Source of the DNA: Azospirillum isscasi | GTDB taxonomy: Bacteria > Pseudomonadota > Alphaproteobacteria > Azospirillales > Azospirillaceae | Assembly: GCF_030849505.1 (NCBI RefSeq) | Contig: NZ_JAUJFI010000013.1 | Coordinates: 1 to 59,555, forward strand | DNA length: 59,555 nucleotides | Reading direction: 5' to 3' | In this document: positions 24,762 through 33,108 of the stretch, in pieces | How positions within the stretch are numbered: the first letter of the stretch is position 1 | How the letters are laid out: each line of letters opens with the position of its first letter | Position numbers and translations under genes: made by a program | The notes under the pieces: generated by a model | Told to the model about the DNA's origin: nothing | The model's database searches: none | The model's input: only the letters and a program-made list of their open reading frames with translations

Positions 24762-26246
24762 ATGGCTACGATCGCGGAAGCGCTGGCGCTCGCCCTTGAC
24801 CACCATCTGGCCGGCCGCCTGGCCGAGGCCCAGCAGCTCTACAACCGGATCCTGGATGTGGAGCCGGACCAGCCGGACGCGCTGCATTTCCTGGGCGTGC
24901 TAGCCGGACAGGTGGGGGAGCAGGCGTTGGGCCTGCAACTGATCGCCCGCGCCATCGCCCAGCGGCCCGAGGCGGCGGACATGCACGCCAACAGCGGCAA
25001 CATCCGCCGTTCCGCCGGGCAACCGGCGGCGGCGGTGGCCGACTACCGCCGCGCCGTGGCGCTCCAGCCCGATTTCGCGGAAGCCTGGACCGACATGGCG
25101 AACGCACTGCGCAGCCAGGGCCAATCCGCCGGGTCCATCGCCGCCCTGGAGCGCGCCGTCGCCTCCACCCCCACGCTGACCATCGCCGTCGAACGGCTGG
25201 GGGCGCTGCTGCACGAGCGGGGCCGCATCCTGGTGGAACAGGGGCTCGGCGTCGAATCCCTGCGCCCGCTGGCCCGCGCGGCGGAGCTGCTGCCGCTGGA
25301 CGCCGACATTGCCTTTCTCTACGGAAACGCCCTGTTCGCGATGGGGCTGCGCGAGGATTCCACCGCGGCCTACCGCAACGCGCTGGCCATCACGCCGGAT
25401 TTCCCGTCCGCCGCCTTCAATTTGGGCGTCGCGCTGGGGGTGGTGGACCGGCTGGCGGAGTCCGCCCGCGCGCTGGAGCAGGCGGCCCGGCTGGACGTCC
25501 GCCACCTCGACGCCATCGACCGGCTGGTCGTCGCCCTGGCCCTTCTGGGGCGGGAGGCGGAGGCGGGCTTCTGGGGCGAACGGGCGCTGGATCTGAAAGA
25601 CCGCACGGCGGTGGAGACCGCGCCCGCCCTGCCTACGCTGCCCGCCCAGCCGCGGGGGGCGGAGCGGCGGCAGCGCAACGTCATAGCCTTCAGCCTGTGG
25701 AGCGGCCAGCCCACCGGCACCCACGACCCGGCGGACATCCTGCGTCAAACCGCGGCGCTGTATCCGGGCTGGACCTGCCGGGTGCATCACGACGGTTCGC
25801 TCTCCGCGGAGCGGTTGGCCGGATTGGTCGCGGCCGGCGCCGATCTCGTGACGATGGACTCCGCGGTGCAGACGGGCGCGCCCTATTGGCGTCTGGCCGC
25901 CGCCGACGATCCCATGGTGCTGCGCTTCCTTTGCCGGGATTGGGACAGCCCCCCGACCATGGTGGAAAAGGCGGCGGTCGATGCCTGGATCGCCTCCGGA
26001 TTGCCCTTCCACGTCATGCGCGACGGGGTGCTCCACACGGAGGTGATGTCCGGCGGCCATTGGGGCGGAATCGCCGGGCTGCTGCCCGACCTGATGCCGC
26101 TGGCCGAACGCCACGCCGCCGCCGAGGCGGACCGGCTGCGGGACCACCGCTTTCTGCGCCGCATTGTCTGGCCGATGATCCGCAACCGCGCGCTGGTCCA
26201 CGACCGCAGCCACCCCAGGCACGGCTTCCCCTTTCCCGAGGCGTGA
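24762..26246 (+). CDS. TPR protein with a glycosyltransferase-like C-terminal domain
   Basis: 494 residues. The first 300 are about eight TPR units (DALHFLGVLAGQVGEQALGL, ADYRRAVALQPDFAEAWTDM and similar). After an Ala/Pro linker, residues about 315-480 form a second domain with NVIAFSLWSGQPTG, RDWDSPPTMVEKAAVDAWI, FHVMRDGVLHTE and GGHWGG. The Arg-Asp-x-Asp and HxMRD-x-x-H/GGxWG pattern occurs in glycosyltransferase-like proteins often fused to TPRs. A role in protein or flagellin glycosylation is an inference from the neighbouring motility genes. ATG 24762 starts the first repeat. Confidence 0.7.
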   Translation: MATIAEALALALDHHLAGRLAEAQQLYNRILDVEPDQPDALHFLGVLAGQVGEQALGLQLIARAIAQRPEAADMHANSGNIRRSAGQPAAAVADYRRAVALQPDFAEAWTDMANALRSQGQSAGSIAALERAVASTPTLTIAVERLGALLHERGRILVEQGLGVESLRPLARAAELLPLDADIAFLYGNALFAMGLREDSTAAYRNALAITPDFPSAAFNLGVALGVVDRLAESARALEQAARLDVRHLDAIDRLVVALALLGREAEAGFWGERALDLKDRTAVETAPALPTLPAQPRGAERRQRNVIAFSLWSGQPTGTHDPADILRQTAALYPGWTCRVHHDGSLSAERLAGLVAAGADLVTMDSAVQTGAPYWRLAAADDPMVLRFLCRDWDSPPTMVEKAAVDAWIASGLPFHVMRDGVLHTEVMSGGHWGGIAGLLPDLMPLAERHAAAEADRLRDHRFLRRIVWPMIRNRALVHDRSHPRHGFPFPEA

Positions 26247-26250
26247 GCGG

Positions 26251-27267
26251 CTACAGAACCTGTTTCGGCAGGGACAGCAGTTCCTTGCGGATCTGGCCCA
26301 TGCTGGGGCGGTTGTCCGGCCCGAAGGCGATGGGGCGGCACAGATGCATGGCGGTCAGCCCGACCCGCGCGGTCAGCAGCCCGTTGATGACCCCCTGCCC
26401 CATGCGGGTGGAAATCGCCGCGGCGATGGACCCGCCCAGCGCCTCCACCGCGACATGGTGGGCGCTTTCCGCCACCCCGGCCACGGCGAGGTTGGCGAGC
26501 ATCCGCCGCAGCAGCCGCAGCGACCCCACATAGCCGGGCCGGGCGCCGTAGAGTGCCGCGATCTCCCGCACCAGCTTCAGGTTCCGCCACAGCACGACGG
26601 CGAGGTCCACGACAGCCGCCGGGCTGAGCGCCGTCGCCACCGCCGTGTCGCGCGAGGCGCGCAGGACGGTCTGGTAGGCGCGGCGGTCCAGCGGCCCCAT
26701 CACCTCGCGGTCGAGCAGCCGCAGGATTTCCGCGTCGCCATGGGCGTCGGTCACATGGTCGCGCACCCGCTCCAGCGCGGGCGCCAGATCGGCGCGCCCT
26801 TCATAGAGGCGGGTCAGCGATCCGGCGAAGCGCTCGGCGTGGCCCGGCTCCCCGGCTTCCGTCACGATCTCCGCGGACAGGCGCCCGGCCTCGCCGCGCA
26901 GCTCCTCGATTTTGCGCAGGCGGCGCAGCGCGTTCAGCTCGCGCAGCAGCATCGCGAGCGCCGCGCCGCCCGCCACCGTCACCGCGGCGGCGACCAGAAC
27001 GCCCAGCGCGGCGCTGGTGGCGAAGGCGCGGGTGAACAGATCCCAGGTGTCGAAACCCAGCGCAATCAGCACCAGAGCGGCGACCGATCCGGCAAGCCAG
27101 CGGCCGAGGCGGCTTTTCGGACGGTCCTCCACCAGCAGGGCGGGCAGGCGCTCGGCGGCGGTGCCGGCGATGATCGCCTCCTCCTCCGCCGCGGGGACGA
27201 CGGCGCCACGGTCCGGGTCCAGTTCCATCGGCGGGACCCACCGGCGGTCGCGGGTGCGCTCGCTCAT
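26251..27267 (-). CDS. ycjF: YcjF-family inner-membrane protein (TIGR01620/DUF697)
   Basis: 338 residues. A charged N-terminus of about 55 residues precedes two membrane helices (WLAGSVAALVLIALGFDTW and ALGVLVAAAVTVAGGAALAM). A cytosolic helical domain follows, with the conserved AYQTVLRASRDTAVATALSP and AISTRMGQGVINGLLTARVG. YcjF pairs with the YcjX P-loop protein in many proteobacteria and is stress-linked; its activity is unknown. The start ATG overlaps the ycjX stop by four bases, so the two are probably translated together. Confidence 0.88.
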   Translation of the reverse strand: MSERTRDRRWVPPMELDPDRGAVVPAAEEEAIIAGTAAERLPALLVEDRPKSRLGRWLAGSVAALVLIALGFDTWDLFTRAFATSAALGVLVAAAVTVAGGAALAMLLRELNALRRLRKIEELRGEAGRLSAEIVTEAGEPGHAERFAGSLTRLYEGRADLAPALERVRDHVTDAHGDAEILRLLDREVMGPLDRRAYQTVLRASRDTAVATALSPAAVVDLAVVLWRNLKLVREIAALYGARPGYVGSLRLLRRMLANLAVAGVAESAHHVAVEALGGSIAAAISTRMGQGVINGLLTARVGLTAMHLCRPIAFGPDNRPSMGQIRKELLSLPKQVL

Positions 27268-28679
27268 TCCAGATAATCCCCCAGCAGGAACTGCATCGCC
27301 TGATCCAGCCGGATGTGCGGCAGGCCACGCGATTCGCGGGCGAGGTCGGCGGGCGGCTGGAACGCCATGAAGTTGTAAGGCCGCTCCCGCCCCGGCGGAA
27401 AGTCCGCATCCTCAGGAATTTCGCCGGGGAACAGCATGGTCGGACGGTCGCGCCCGAGAGGCACGCCGCGCACGCAGCGCAGTTGCCGCCCCTCATGCTC
27501 GGTCACCACCGTTTCGGTGGATTTCAGGGCGGCGATGGCCATGGTCTCCACCTGCGCCCCTTCGAACCGGATGCCGGCGCGGGCGTCGGAGACCAGGCGG
27601 TCCAGCAGGTGCCGCAGGCTGTTGTGCTGGTGCGAGGCCACATGGTCGGCCTTGGTCGCGGCGAACAGCACGCGGTCGATCTTCCGACCCAGCAGCCAGT
27701 CCAGCCAACTGCTGGCGCCGTGACGGAAGGGCTCCAGGCTCAGCTCCAGGGCGCGCTTCATGTCCGCCATGCCCGCCGGGCCGGAGTTCAGCGCCCCCAG
27801 CACGTCGATCAGGACGATCTGCCGGTCCAGCTTGGCGAAATGGTCGGCAAAGAAGCGGCGGACGACGTTGGACTTGTACGCCTCGTACCGCTCCTCCATC
27901 AGCGCCCACAGGCTGCCGCGCACGCGGGGCCGCTCCCCCGGCAGCGGGCAGAAGGTCAGCAGCGGCGCGTTCGCCATGTCGCCCGGCTCGACGAAGCGGC
28001 CCGGCTGGATCAGGCTCAGCAGATTGTCGGAGCGGCGGCAGGCGTGCAGATACTTCGTGTAAAGGTCCGCCCCGCGCCGTGCCTGCTCCTCCTCCGCCGG
28101 GGCCACCGGGTCGATGGTGGCGAGCCAGCCGCGCCAGGACACGGACAGCTCGTCGCGCGGCGCCCGCCCGGCCAGTTCCAGCGTCAGCGCGCTCCATTCC
28201 GCGAAGGACAGATGCAGCAGCGGCAGGTCGAGCAGCCATTCGCCGGGATAGTCCACGATGTCCAGATTCAGCGTCGCCACCGGCTGCACCGTGCGCTTCA
28301 GCACCGCGTTCGGGCGGTAGCGCATGGACAGGCGGAGCTGGCTGATGCCCCGCGTCTCGGTCGGCCAATGGGGCGCCGGGCCGGTCAGCTCGGCCAGCCG
28401 CTGCTCCACCTCGAAACGGGGGACCTGGGCGTCGGGCTGGGGGCGCAGGCGCGACGCCTGGAAGCGCCCGGACGACACGACGTCGAGGAAGGGAAGCCGC
28501 CCGGCCTTCAGCAGGTTGTCCACCAGCGAGGTGACGAAGACGGTCTTGCCGGACCGCCGCAGCCCGGTGACACCCAGCCGGACATCCTGTTCCAGGATGC
28601 CGCCGGAAACGAGATCGCCGGCCCGCCCCAACAGGCGCGAACCGGCATCGTACAGGTCGTTGAAAAGAGGCACGCGCAC
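27264..28679 (-). CDS. ycjX: YcjX-family P-loop NTPase (DUF463)
   Basis: 471 residues. The P-loop is in GVTGLRRSGKTVFVTSLVDN near residue 38. Further family signatures are LRLSMRYRPN, NLDIVDYPGEWLLDLPLL (Walker B/switch region), LAGRAPRDELSV and GLPHIRLDQAMQFLLGDYLE at the end. YcjX proteins are stress-induced GTP-binding proteins in enterobacteria. It is encoded immediately upstream of ycjF. The 80-base gap to era, with a possible promoter, suggests a separate transcript from the era operon. Confidence 0.9.
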   Translation of the reverse strand: MRVPLFNDLYDAGSRLLGRAGDLVSGGILEQDVRLGVTGLRRSGKTVFVTSLVDNLLKAGRLPFLDVVSSGRFQASRLRPQPDAQVPRFEVEQRLAELTGPAPHWPTETRGISQLRLSMRYRPNAVLKRTVQPVATLNLDIVDYPGEWLLDLPLLHLSFAEWSALTLELAGRAPRDELSVSWRGWLATIDPVAPAEEEQARRGADLYTKYLHACRRSDNLLSLIQPGRFVEPGDMANAPLLTFCPLPGERPRVRGSLWALMEERYEAYKSNVVRRFFADHFAKLDRQIVLIDVLGALNSGPAGMADMKRALELSLEPFRHGASSWLDWLLGRKIDRVLFAATKADHVASHQHNSLRHLLDRLVSDARAGIRFEGAQVETMAIAALKSTETVVTEHEGRQLRCVRGVPLGRDRPTMLFPGEIPEDADFPPGRERPYNFMAFQPPADLARESRGLPHIRLDQAMQFLLGDYLE

Positions 28680-28758
28680 GGTCAGCCGGTCTGTGGAGTG
28701 GACGATCGCCCCTCTATATGGGAGAGCAATTGCCCACGCCTATACCCTGACCGGTGCT

Positions 28759-29766
28759 TTAGGACGCGCCGAAGTCGAGGTTCCAGGCTTCGTAGCGCTC
28801 GGGGTCGTTCTCCCAGTCCTCGCGCACCTTGACGAACAGCATCAGGTGGACGCGCTGCTCCAGCATCTCCTCCAGCTCGGTGCGGGCGGCCTGCCCCAGC
28901 GCCTTGATGCGGCTGCCCTGCTTGCCGAGCACGATGGCCTTCTGGCTGTCGCGCTGGACATACACGACCTGGGAGATTTTGACCGACCCGTTCTCGAACT
29001 CCTCCCACTGCTCGGTCTCGACCGTCGCGGCGTAGGGAAGCTCCTGGTGAAGCTGCTGGAACAGCTTCTCGCGGGTGATCTCCGCCGCCAGGAGGCGCAT
29101 CGGCATGTCGGAGATCTGGTCCTCCGGATAGTGCCAGGGGCCTTCCGGCATGCGGGCGGCCAGGAAACCGCGCAGATGCTCCACCCCGTCGCCGGTCGAG
29201 GCGGACAGCATGAAGATGTCGGTGAAGATGCCTTCCTGGTTGAAGCTGTCGGCGAGGCCCAGCAGCTTTTCCCGCGGCACGAGGTCGATCTTGTTCAGGA
29301 TCAGGATCGCCTTGCGCCCCTGCTCCTTCAGGCGGGCGATGATGCCGCGCGTGTCATCGTCGATGCCGCGGCGCGACACGTCGTACAGCAGGCCGACCAG
29401 ATCGGCGTCCTCCGCCCCCTGCCAGGCCGCCGCCACCATGGCGCGGTCCAGCCGGCGCTTGGGCTTGAAGATGCCGGGGGTGTCCACGAAGATGATCTGG
29501 CTGTCGCCGGCGATGGTGATGCCCAGCACGCGCGTGCGGGTGGTCTGCACCTTGGAGCTGACGATCGACACCTTGGAGCCGACCATGGCGTTCAGCAGGG
29601 TGGACTTCCCGGCGTTCGGCGCGCCGACCAGGGCGACGAAACCGCAGCGCGGGTTCTCGGGCACATAGCTGCCCTCCTCCGCGCCGTCCTCTTCCAGGCC
29701 GTCTTCCACGCCGTCGTCCTTATCGTCGAAATCGTCGTCTTCAAACTTGTCGCGGCCGTCAGTCAT
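28759..29766 (-). CDS. era: GTPase Era
   Basis: 335 residues. G1 is GAPNAGKST (48-56), G3 VDTPGIF, G4 NKID; the C-terminal KH domain has GKQGSRIKALG. Era binds GTP and the 3' end of 16S rRNA during small-subunit assembly. Unusual is an N-terminal extension of about 38 residues, very rich in Asp and Glu, with no alternative start inside it. The ATG overlaps the end of rnc by eight bases, the standard rnc-era arrangement. It is last gene of the operon. Confidence 0.97.
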   Translation of the reverse strand: MTDGRDKFEDDDFDDKDDGVEDGLEEDGAEEGSYVPENPRCGFVALVGAPNAGKSTLLNAMVGSKVSIVSSKVQTTRTRVLGITIAGDSQIIFVDTPGIFKPKRRLDRAMVAAAWQGAEDADLVGLLYDVSRRGIDDDTRGIIARLKEQGRKAILILNKIDLVPREKLLGLADSFNQEGIFTDIFMLSASTGDGVEHLRGFLAARMPEGPWHYPEDQISDMPMRLLAAEITREKLFQQLHQELPYAATVETEQWEEFENGSVKISQVVYVQRDSQKAIVLGKQGSRIKALGQAARTELEEMLEQRVHLMLFVKVREDWENDPERYEAWNLDFGAS

Positions 29767-30508
29767 CGACCTGCACTCCCAATTGGCGCAGCAATGTGCT
29801 GGCCGCTTTGCGTTCGGCGACCCGCTTGGACGGGCCGGTGGCGGTCACCGGTTCCATGCCCTTCAGCCGGACCGCGATGCGGAACACCGGCTCGTGCGCC
29901 GGGCCGCTCTGTTCGATCAGTTCGTAGGTGGGAAGGGGCCGCCCGTTGCCCTGCGCCCATTCCTGCAACGCCGTCTTGGAATCCAGCGGCGGCGGCTCCG
30001 CCCGGTCGATCTGCCCGGCCCAGGCGGAACGGATGAAGGCCCGCGCCTTGTCCATGCCGCCGTCCAGATAGAGCGCCCCGATCACCGCCTCGCAGGCGTC
30101 GGCCAGGATGGTGCGGTTGCTGCGCCCGCCGCCCTGCGCCTCCGACGGGGACAGGCGCAGGTACCGCCCCAGCCTGAGCGTGTCGGCGACGCGGCCCAGC
30201 GCCTCGCGGCGAACCAACGACACGTGCCGCTTGGCGAGCGCGCCCTCGCGTTCGTTGGGGAAGCGCTCCAGCAGCCATTCCGCGACGACGAGGCCGAGCA
30301 CCCGGTCGCCCAGGAACTCCAGCCGCTCGTAGGCCAGCCCCGGCCCCTGTTCGGGCCGTCCGCCGCGGGCGTTGCGCTCCAGCCCCATCAGGCTGGGGTG
30401 AGTGACCGCGTCGGCCAGCCGTTGCGGGTCGGCGAAGCGGTGGCCGAGCGCGTCGGCCAGCTCCGCGAGATCGGCGGAATCGGCGCTCACGTCCGAAGCG
30501 GACGCCAT
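29759..30508 (-). CDS. rnc: Ribonuclease III
   Basis: 249 residues. The nuclease signature ERLEFLGDRVLGL and the second acidic motif DACEAVIGALYLDGG are intact. The C-terminal double-stranded RNA-binding domain starts near DSKTALQEWAQGNGR and ends with SKRVAERKAASTLLRQLG. It processes rRNA precursors and other duplex RNA. ATG 30508 has a GGGGGA site; a GTG at 30535 would add nine residues. It lies 63 bases after lepB and overlaps era. Confidence 0.96.
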   Translation of the reverse strand: MASASDVSADSADLAELADALGHRFADPQRLADAVTHPSLMGLERNARGGRPEQGPGLAYERLEFLGDRVLGLVVAEWLLERFPNEREGALAKRHVSLVRREALGRVADTLRLGRYLRLSPSEAQGGGRSNRTILADACEAVIGALYLDGGMDKARAFIRSAWAGQIDRAEPPPLDSKTALQEWAQGNGRPLPTYELIEQSGPAHEPVFRIAVRLKGMEPVTATGPSKRVAERKAASTLLRQLGVQVDD

Positions 30509-30571
30509 GGGGGTCCCCCGTTCTTCAGGGCTCACAATAATCGGTCTCCGTGCCCCAATGCTCTATGGGGC

Positions 30572-31342
30572 TCACTTCACGGCGTTGAACAGGCGGCTGA
30601 ACCGCAGGTCCACCGGCCAGCGCCACACCTCGAAGAAGCGCGTCCCGTCCTCCAGCGAGAAGAACAGGAATTCGGCGCGCCCGACCAGGTTCTCCATCGG
30701 GACGTACCCCACCTGCGACGGGACGCGGCTGTCCAGCGAGTTGTCGCGGTTGTCGCCCATCATGAACAGGTGGTTCGCCGGCACCTTGAAGGCCGGGGTG
30801 TTGTCGAGCGGACCGTTGTCCGTCTCCTCGATGATGCGGTGGCTGCGCCCGCCCGGCAGCGTTTCGATGTACTGCGCGATGCGCACCTCGCGGCCCAGCG
30901 CGTCGCGGGACACGTAGTCCTCGATCCTCTCGCGCTTCACCGGCTGGCCGTTGATGTGCAGCACGCCGCCGGTGACCTGCACGGTGTCGCCCGGCAGGCC
31001 GATCACGCGCTTGATGTAGTCGGTCTTGTTGTCGCGCGGCAGCTTGAACACGGCGACGTCGCCGCGCTCCGGCGCGTGGCCCAGGAGGCGGCCCTCGAAC
31101 AGCGGCAGGCCGAAGCCGACCGTGTATTTGCTGTATCCGTAGGAGAATTTGGACACGAACAGGTAGTCGCCGATCAGCAGCGTCGGGATCATCGACCCTG
31201 ACGGGATGTTGAACGGTTCGAACGCGAAGGTCCGCACGCCGAAGGCGATGATGACCGCGTAGAAGACCGTCTTCACCGTCTCGGCAAAGCCGCCTGTCTC
31301 TTTGGTTTTGCCGGTCAAGGCGGTCTCTTTGTTCATGGTCAT
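30572..31342 (-). CDS. lepB: Signal peptidase I
   Basis: 256 residues. One N-terminal membrane helix ([20 protein letters not shown]) leads into the catalytic Ser50 ([11 protein letters not shown]); the general base Lys111 is in [12 protein letters not shown], and [11 protein letters not shown] is the conserved box E. It removes signal peptides at the outer face of the inner membrane. The start ATG overlaps the acpS stop by four bases. It sits in the usual alphaproteobacterial order pdxJ-acpS-lepB-rnc-era. Confidence 0.96.
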   Translation of the reverse strand: MTMNKETALTGKTKETGGFAETVKTVFYAVIIAFGVRTFAFEPFNIPSGSMIPTLLIGDYLFVSKFSYGYSKYTVGFGLPLFEGRLLGHAPERGDVAVFKLPRDNKTDYIKRVIGLPGDTVQVTGGVLHINGQPVKRERIEDYVSRDALGREVRIAQYIETLPGGRSHRIIEETDNGPLDNTPAFKVPANHLFMMGDNRDNSLDSRVPSQVGYVPMENLVGRAEFLFFSLEDGTRFFEVWRWPVDLRFSRLFNAVK

Positions 31343-31806
31343 GCGGGGGACGCCGTGGAGGTGGTGATGGGGGTGCAGACGGAGGTATCGGCCGGTTCGG
31401 CGCTGATGATGACGAAGGCCTCGGCCATCGGATACTCGTCGGTCAGCGTGACGTGGATGCGCGCCTGCATGCCCGCGGGCGTGATCGCCTTCAGCCGGTC
31501 CAGCGCCCCGCCGGTCAGGCGCATGGTCGGCTGGCCGGAGGGCAGGTTCACCACCCCCATGTCGCGCCAGAACACGCCGTCGCGGAAGCCGGTGCCCAGC
31601 GCCTTGGAGCAAGCCTCCTTGGCGGCGAAGCGCTTGGCGTAGGTGGCGGCCCGCGCGCTGTGCCGTCCGGCGGCCCCGGCGCGGCGCTCCGACTTGGCGC
31701 GCTCCACGTCGGTGAAGACGCGGGCGATGAAGCGGTCCCCGAAGCGGTCCAGCGACTGCTCGATCCGGCGGATGTCGATCAGGTCGTTGCCGATGCCGAG
31801 GATCAT
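31339..31806 (-). CDS. acpS: Holo-[acyl-carrier-protein] synthase
   Basis: 155 residues, slightly long for the family. It has [13 protein letters not shown] with the Mg-binding Asp and [15 protein letters not shown] with the Glu and Lys of the 4'-phosphopantetheinyl-transferase site. It loads coenzyme A's phosphopantetheine arm onto acyl carrier protein. A Thr/Ala-rich tail of about 20 residues extends beyond the usual end. It overlaps pdxJ upstream and lepB downstream by four bases each. Confidence 0.95.
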   Translation of the reverse strand: MILGIGNDLIDIRRIEQSLDRFGDRFIARVFTDVERAKSERRAGAAGRHSARAATYAKRFAAKEACSKALGTGFRDGVFWRDMGVVNLPSGQPTMRLTGGALDRLKAITPAGMQARIHVTLTDEYPMAEAFVIISAEPADTSVCTPITTSTASPA

Positions 31807-32555
31807 GAGGCGCTCCCCGCCGCGGCCCGGGCGTCCTTCATGACGGCGCGCATGCGCTGGAGCGTGTTGCCCAGCCCGACGAAGATCGCCTCGCCGACCA
31901 GGAAATGGCCGATGTTCAGCTCAACGATGGTCGGGATGGCCGCGACCGCCCCGACCGTCTCGTAGTTCAGCCCGTGGCCGGCGTGGCATTCCAGGCCGAT
32001 GGCCTCCGCATGGGCCGCCGCGCGGACGATCCGCTCCAGCTCCGCCGCGCGCTCCGTCCCGGCGGGCGCGTCGCAATAGGCGCCGGTGTGCAGTTCGACC
32101 ACCGGGGCGCCCAGCGCCTTCGCCGCGTCGAGCTGCGCCGGTTCCGGATCGATGAACAGGGAAACCCGGATGCCCGCGGCGCCGAGGTCGCCGACATAGC
32201 GTTTCAGGTTCTCCATCTGCCCGGCAACGTCCAGCCCGCCTTCGGTGGTGACCTCCGTCCGCTTTTCCGGGACGAGGCAGCAGGCGTGCGGCTTGTGGCG
32301 CAGCGCGATGGCCAGCATCTCGTCCGTCGCCGCCATTTCCAGGTTCAGCGGCAGCCGGATATCCGCCATCAGCCGGTCGATGTCGGAATCGACGATGTGG
32401 CGGCGGTCTTCGCGCAGATGGGCGGTGATGCCGTCGGCCCCGGCCTCGGCGGCGAGCTTCGCCGCGCGCACGGGATCGGGGTGACGCCCGCCCCGCGCGT
32501 TGCGGACGGTCGCCACATGGTCGATGTTCACGCCGAGGCGCAAAGGACGGGGCAT
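31803..32555 (-). CDS. pdxJ: Pyridoxine 5'-phosphate synthase
   Basis: 250 residues of the TIM-barrel PdxJ family. [18 protein letters not shown] at the start, [12 protein letters not shown], the catalytic-region [11 protein letters not shown] and [11 protein letters not shown] are all present. It makes pyridoxine phosphate from deoxyxylulose phosphate and aminoacetone phosphate, the last step of de novo vitamin B6 synthesis. ATG 32555 is at the family start; an upstream start would add 14 unrelated residues. It is first gene of the tightly overlapped pdxJ-acpS-lepB-rnc-era set. Confidence 0.97.
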   Translation of the reverse strand: MPRPLRLGVNIDHVATVRNARGGRHPDPVRAAKLAAEAGADGITAHLREDRRHIVDSDIDRLMADIRLPLNLEMAATDEMLAIALRHKPHACCLVPEKRTEVTTEGGLDVAGQMENLKRYVGDLGAAGIRVSLFIDPEPAQLDAAKALGAPVVELHTGAYCDAPAGTERAAELERIVRAAAHAEAIGLECHAGHGLNYETVGAVAAIPTIVELNIGHFLVGEAIFVGLGNTLQRMRAVMKDARAAAGSAS

Positions 32556-32654
32556 AGGCTGGAAACTCCGGTGTCGCGCCGGCCCCGCATCATGCATCCG
32601 GCGGGCACCGGTTCTCCCTGCTATATAGCGGCGGTGCGGCGTCGCGTCACGCCG

Positions 32655-33068
32655 TCATTCGACGGCGATCCGCGCGGCGAGCGCCTTCAACTCCTCGATG
32701 GACGGGTCGTGGCGCGGCCAGACCAGATCCGCGCCGTCATTCTCATAGCGCGGCACCACATGGATGTGGATGTGCGGCACGGTCTGCCAGCCCGCGGGCT
32801 TGTTGGCCTGGAGCAGCGTGATCCCCTCCGGCGAAAAGGCCGCCTGGACCGCGCGGGCGACCTTGTGGACGGTGCGGAACAGCGCCGCGGCCTCGTCCTC
32901 CGTCACGTCGAGGATCGTCGGGGCCGGGCGCTTCAGCGCGACCAGCACATGGCCGGGATTGACCTGCCCGGCGTCCATGAAGGCGAAGGTCTGCTCATCC
33001 TCATGCACCACGGCACAGGGCAGCTCTCCGGCGATCAGGCGGCTGAAGATGGTCGGGGTGGAGGACAT
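32655..33068 (-). CDS. HIT-family nucleotide-binding protein
   Basis: 137 residues. The histidine-triad motif HIHIHVVPRY is intact, and the front has FSRLIAGELPCAVVHEDEQT as in Hint-type adenosine phosphoramidases. It hydrolyses nucleoside phosphoramidates or removes AMP from such compounds; the physiological substrate is unclear. It lies 40 bases downstream of rsh and 100 bases upstream of pdxJ, so it may be read through from rsh. Confidence 0.92.
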   Translation of the reverse strand: MSSTPTIFSRLIAGELPCAVVHEDEQTFAFMDAGQVNPGHVLVALKRPAPTILDVTEDEAAALFRTVHKVARAVQAAFSPEGITLLQANKPAGWQTVPHIHIHVVPRYENDGADLVWPRHDPSIEELKALAARIAVE

Positions 33069-33108
33069 GCTTCCCTCGCTGATGGTGGGCGCGGACGCGC
33101 GGGTGCCC

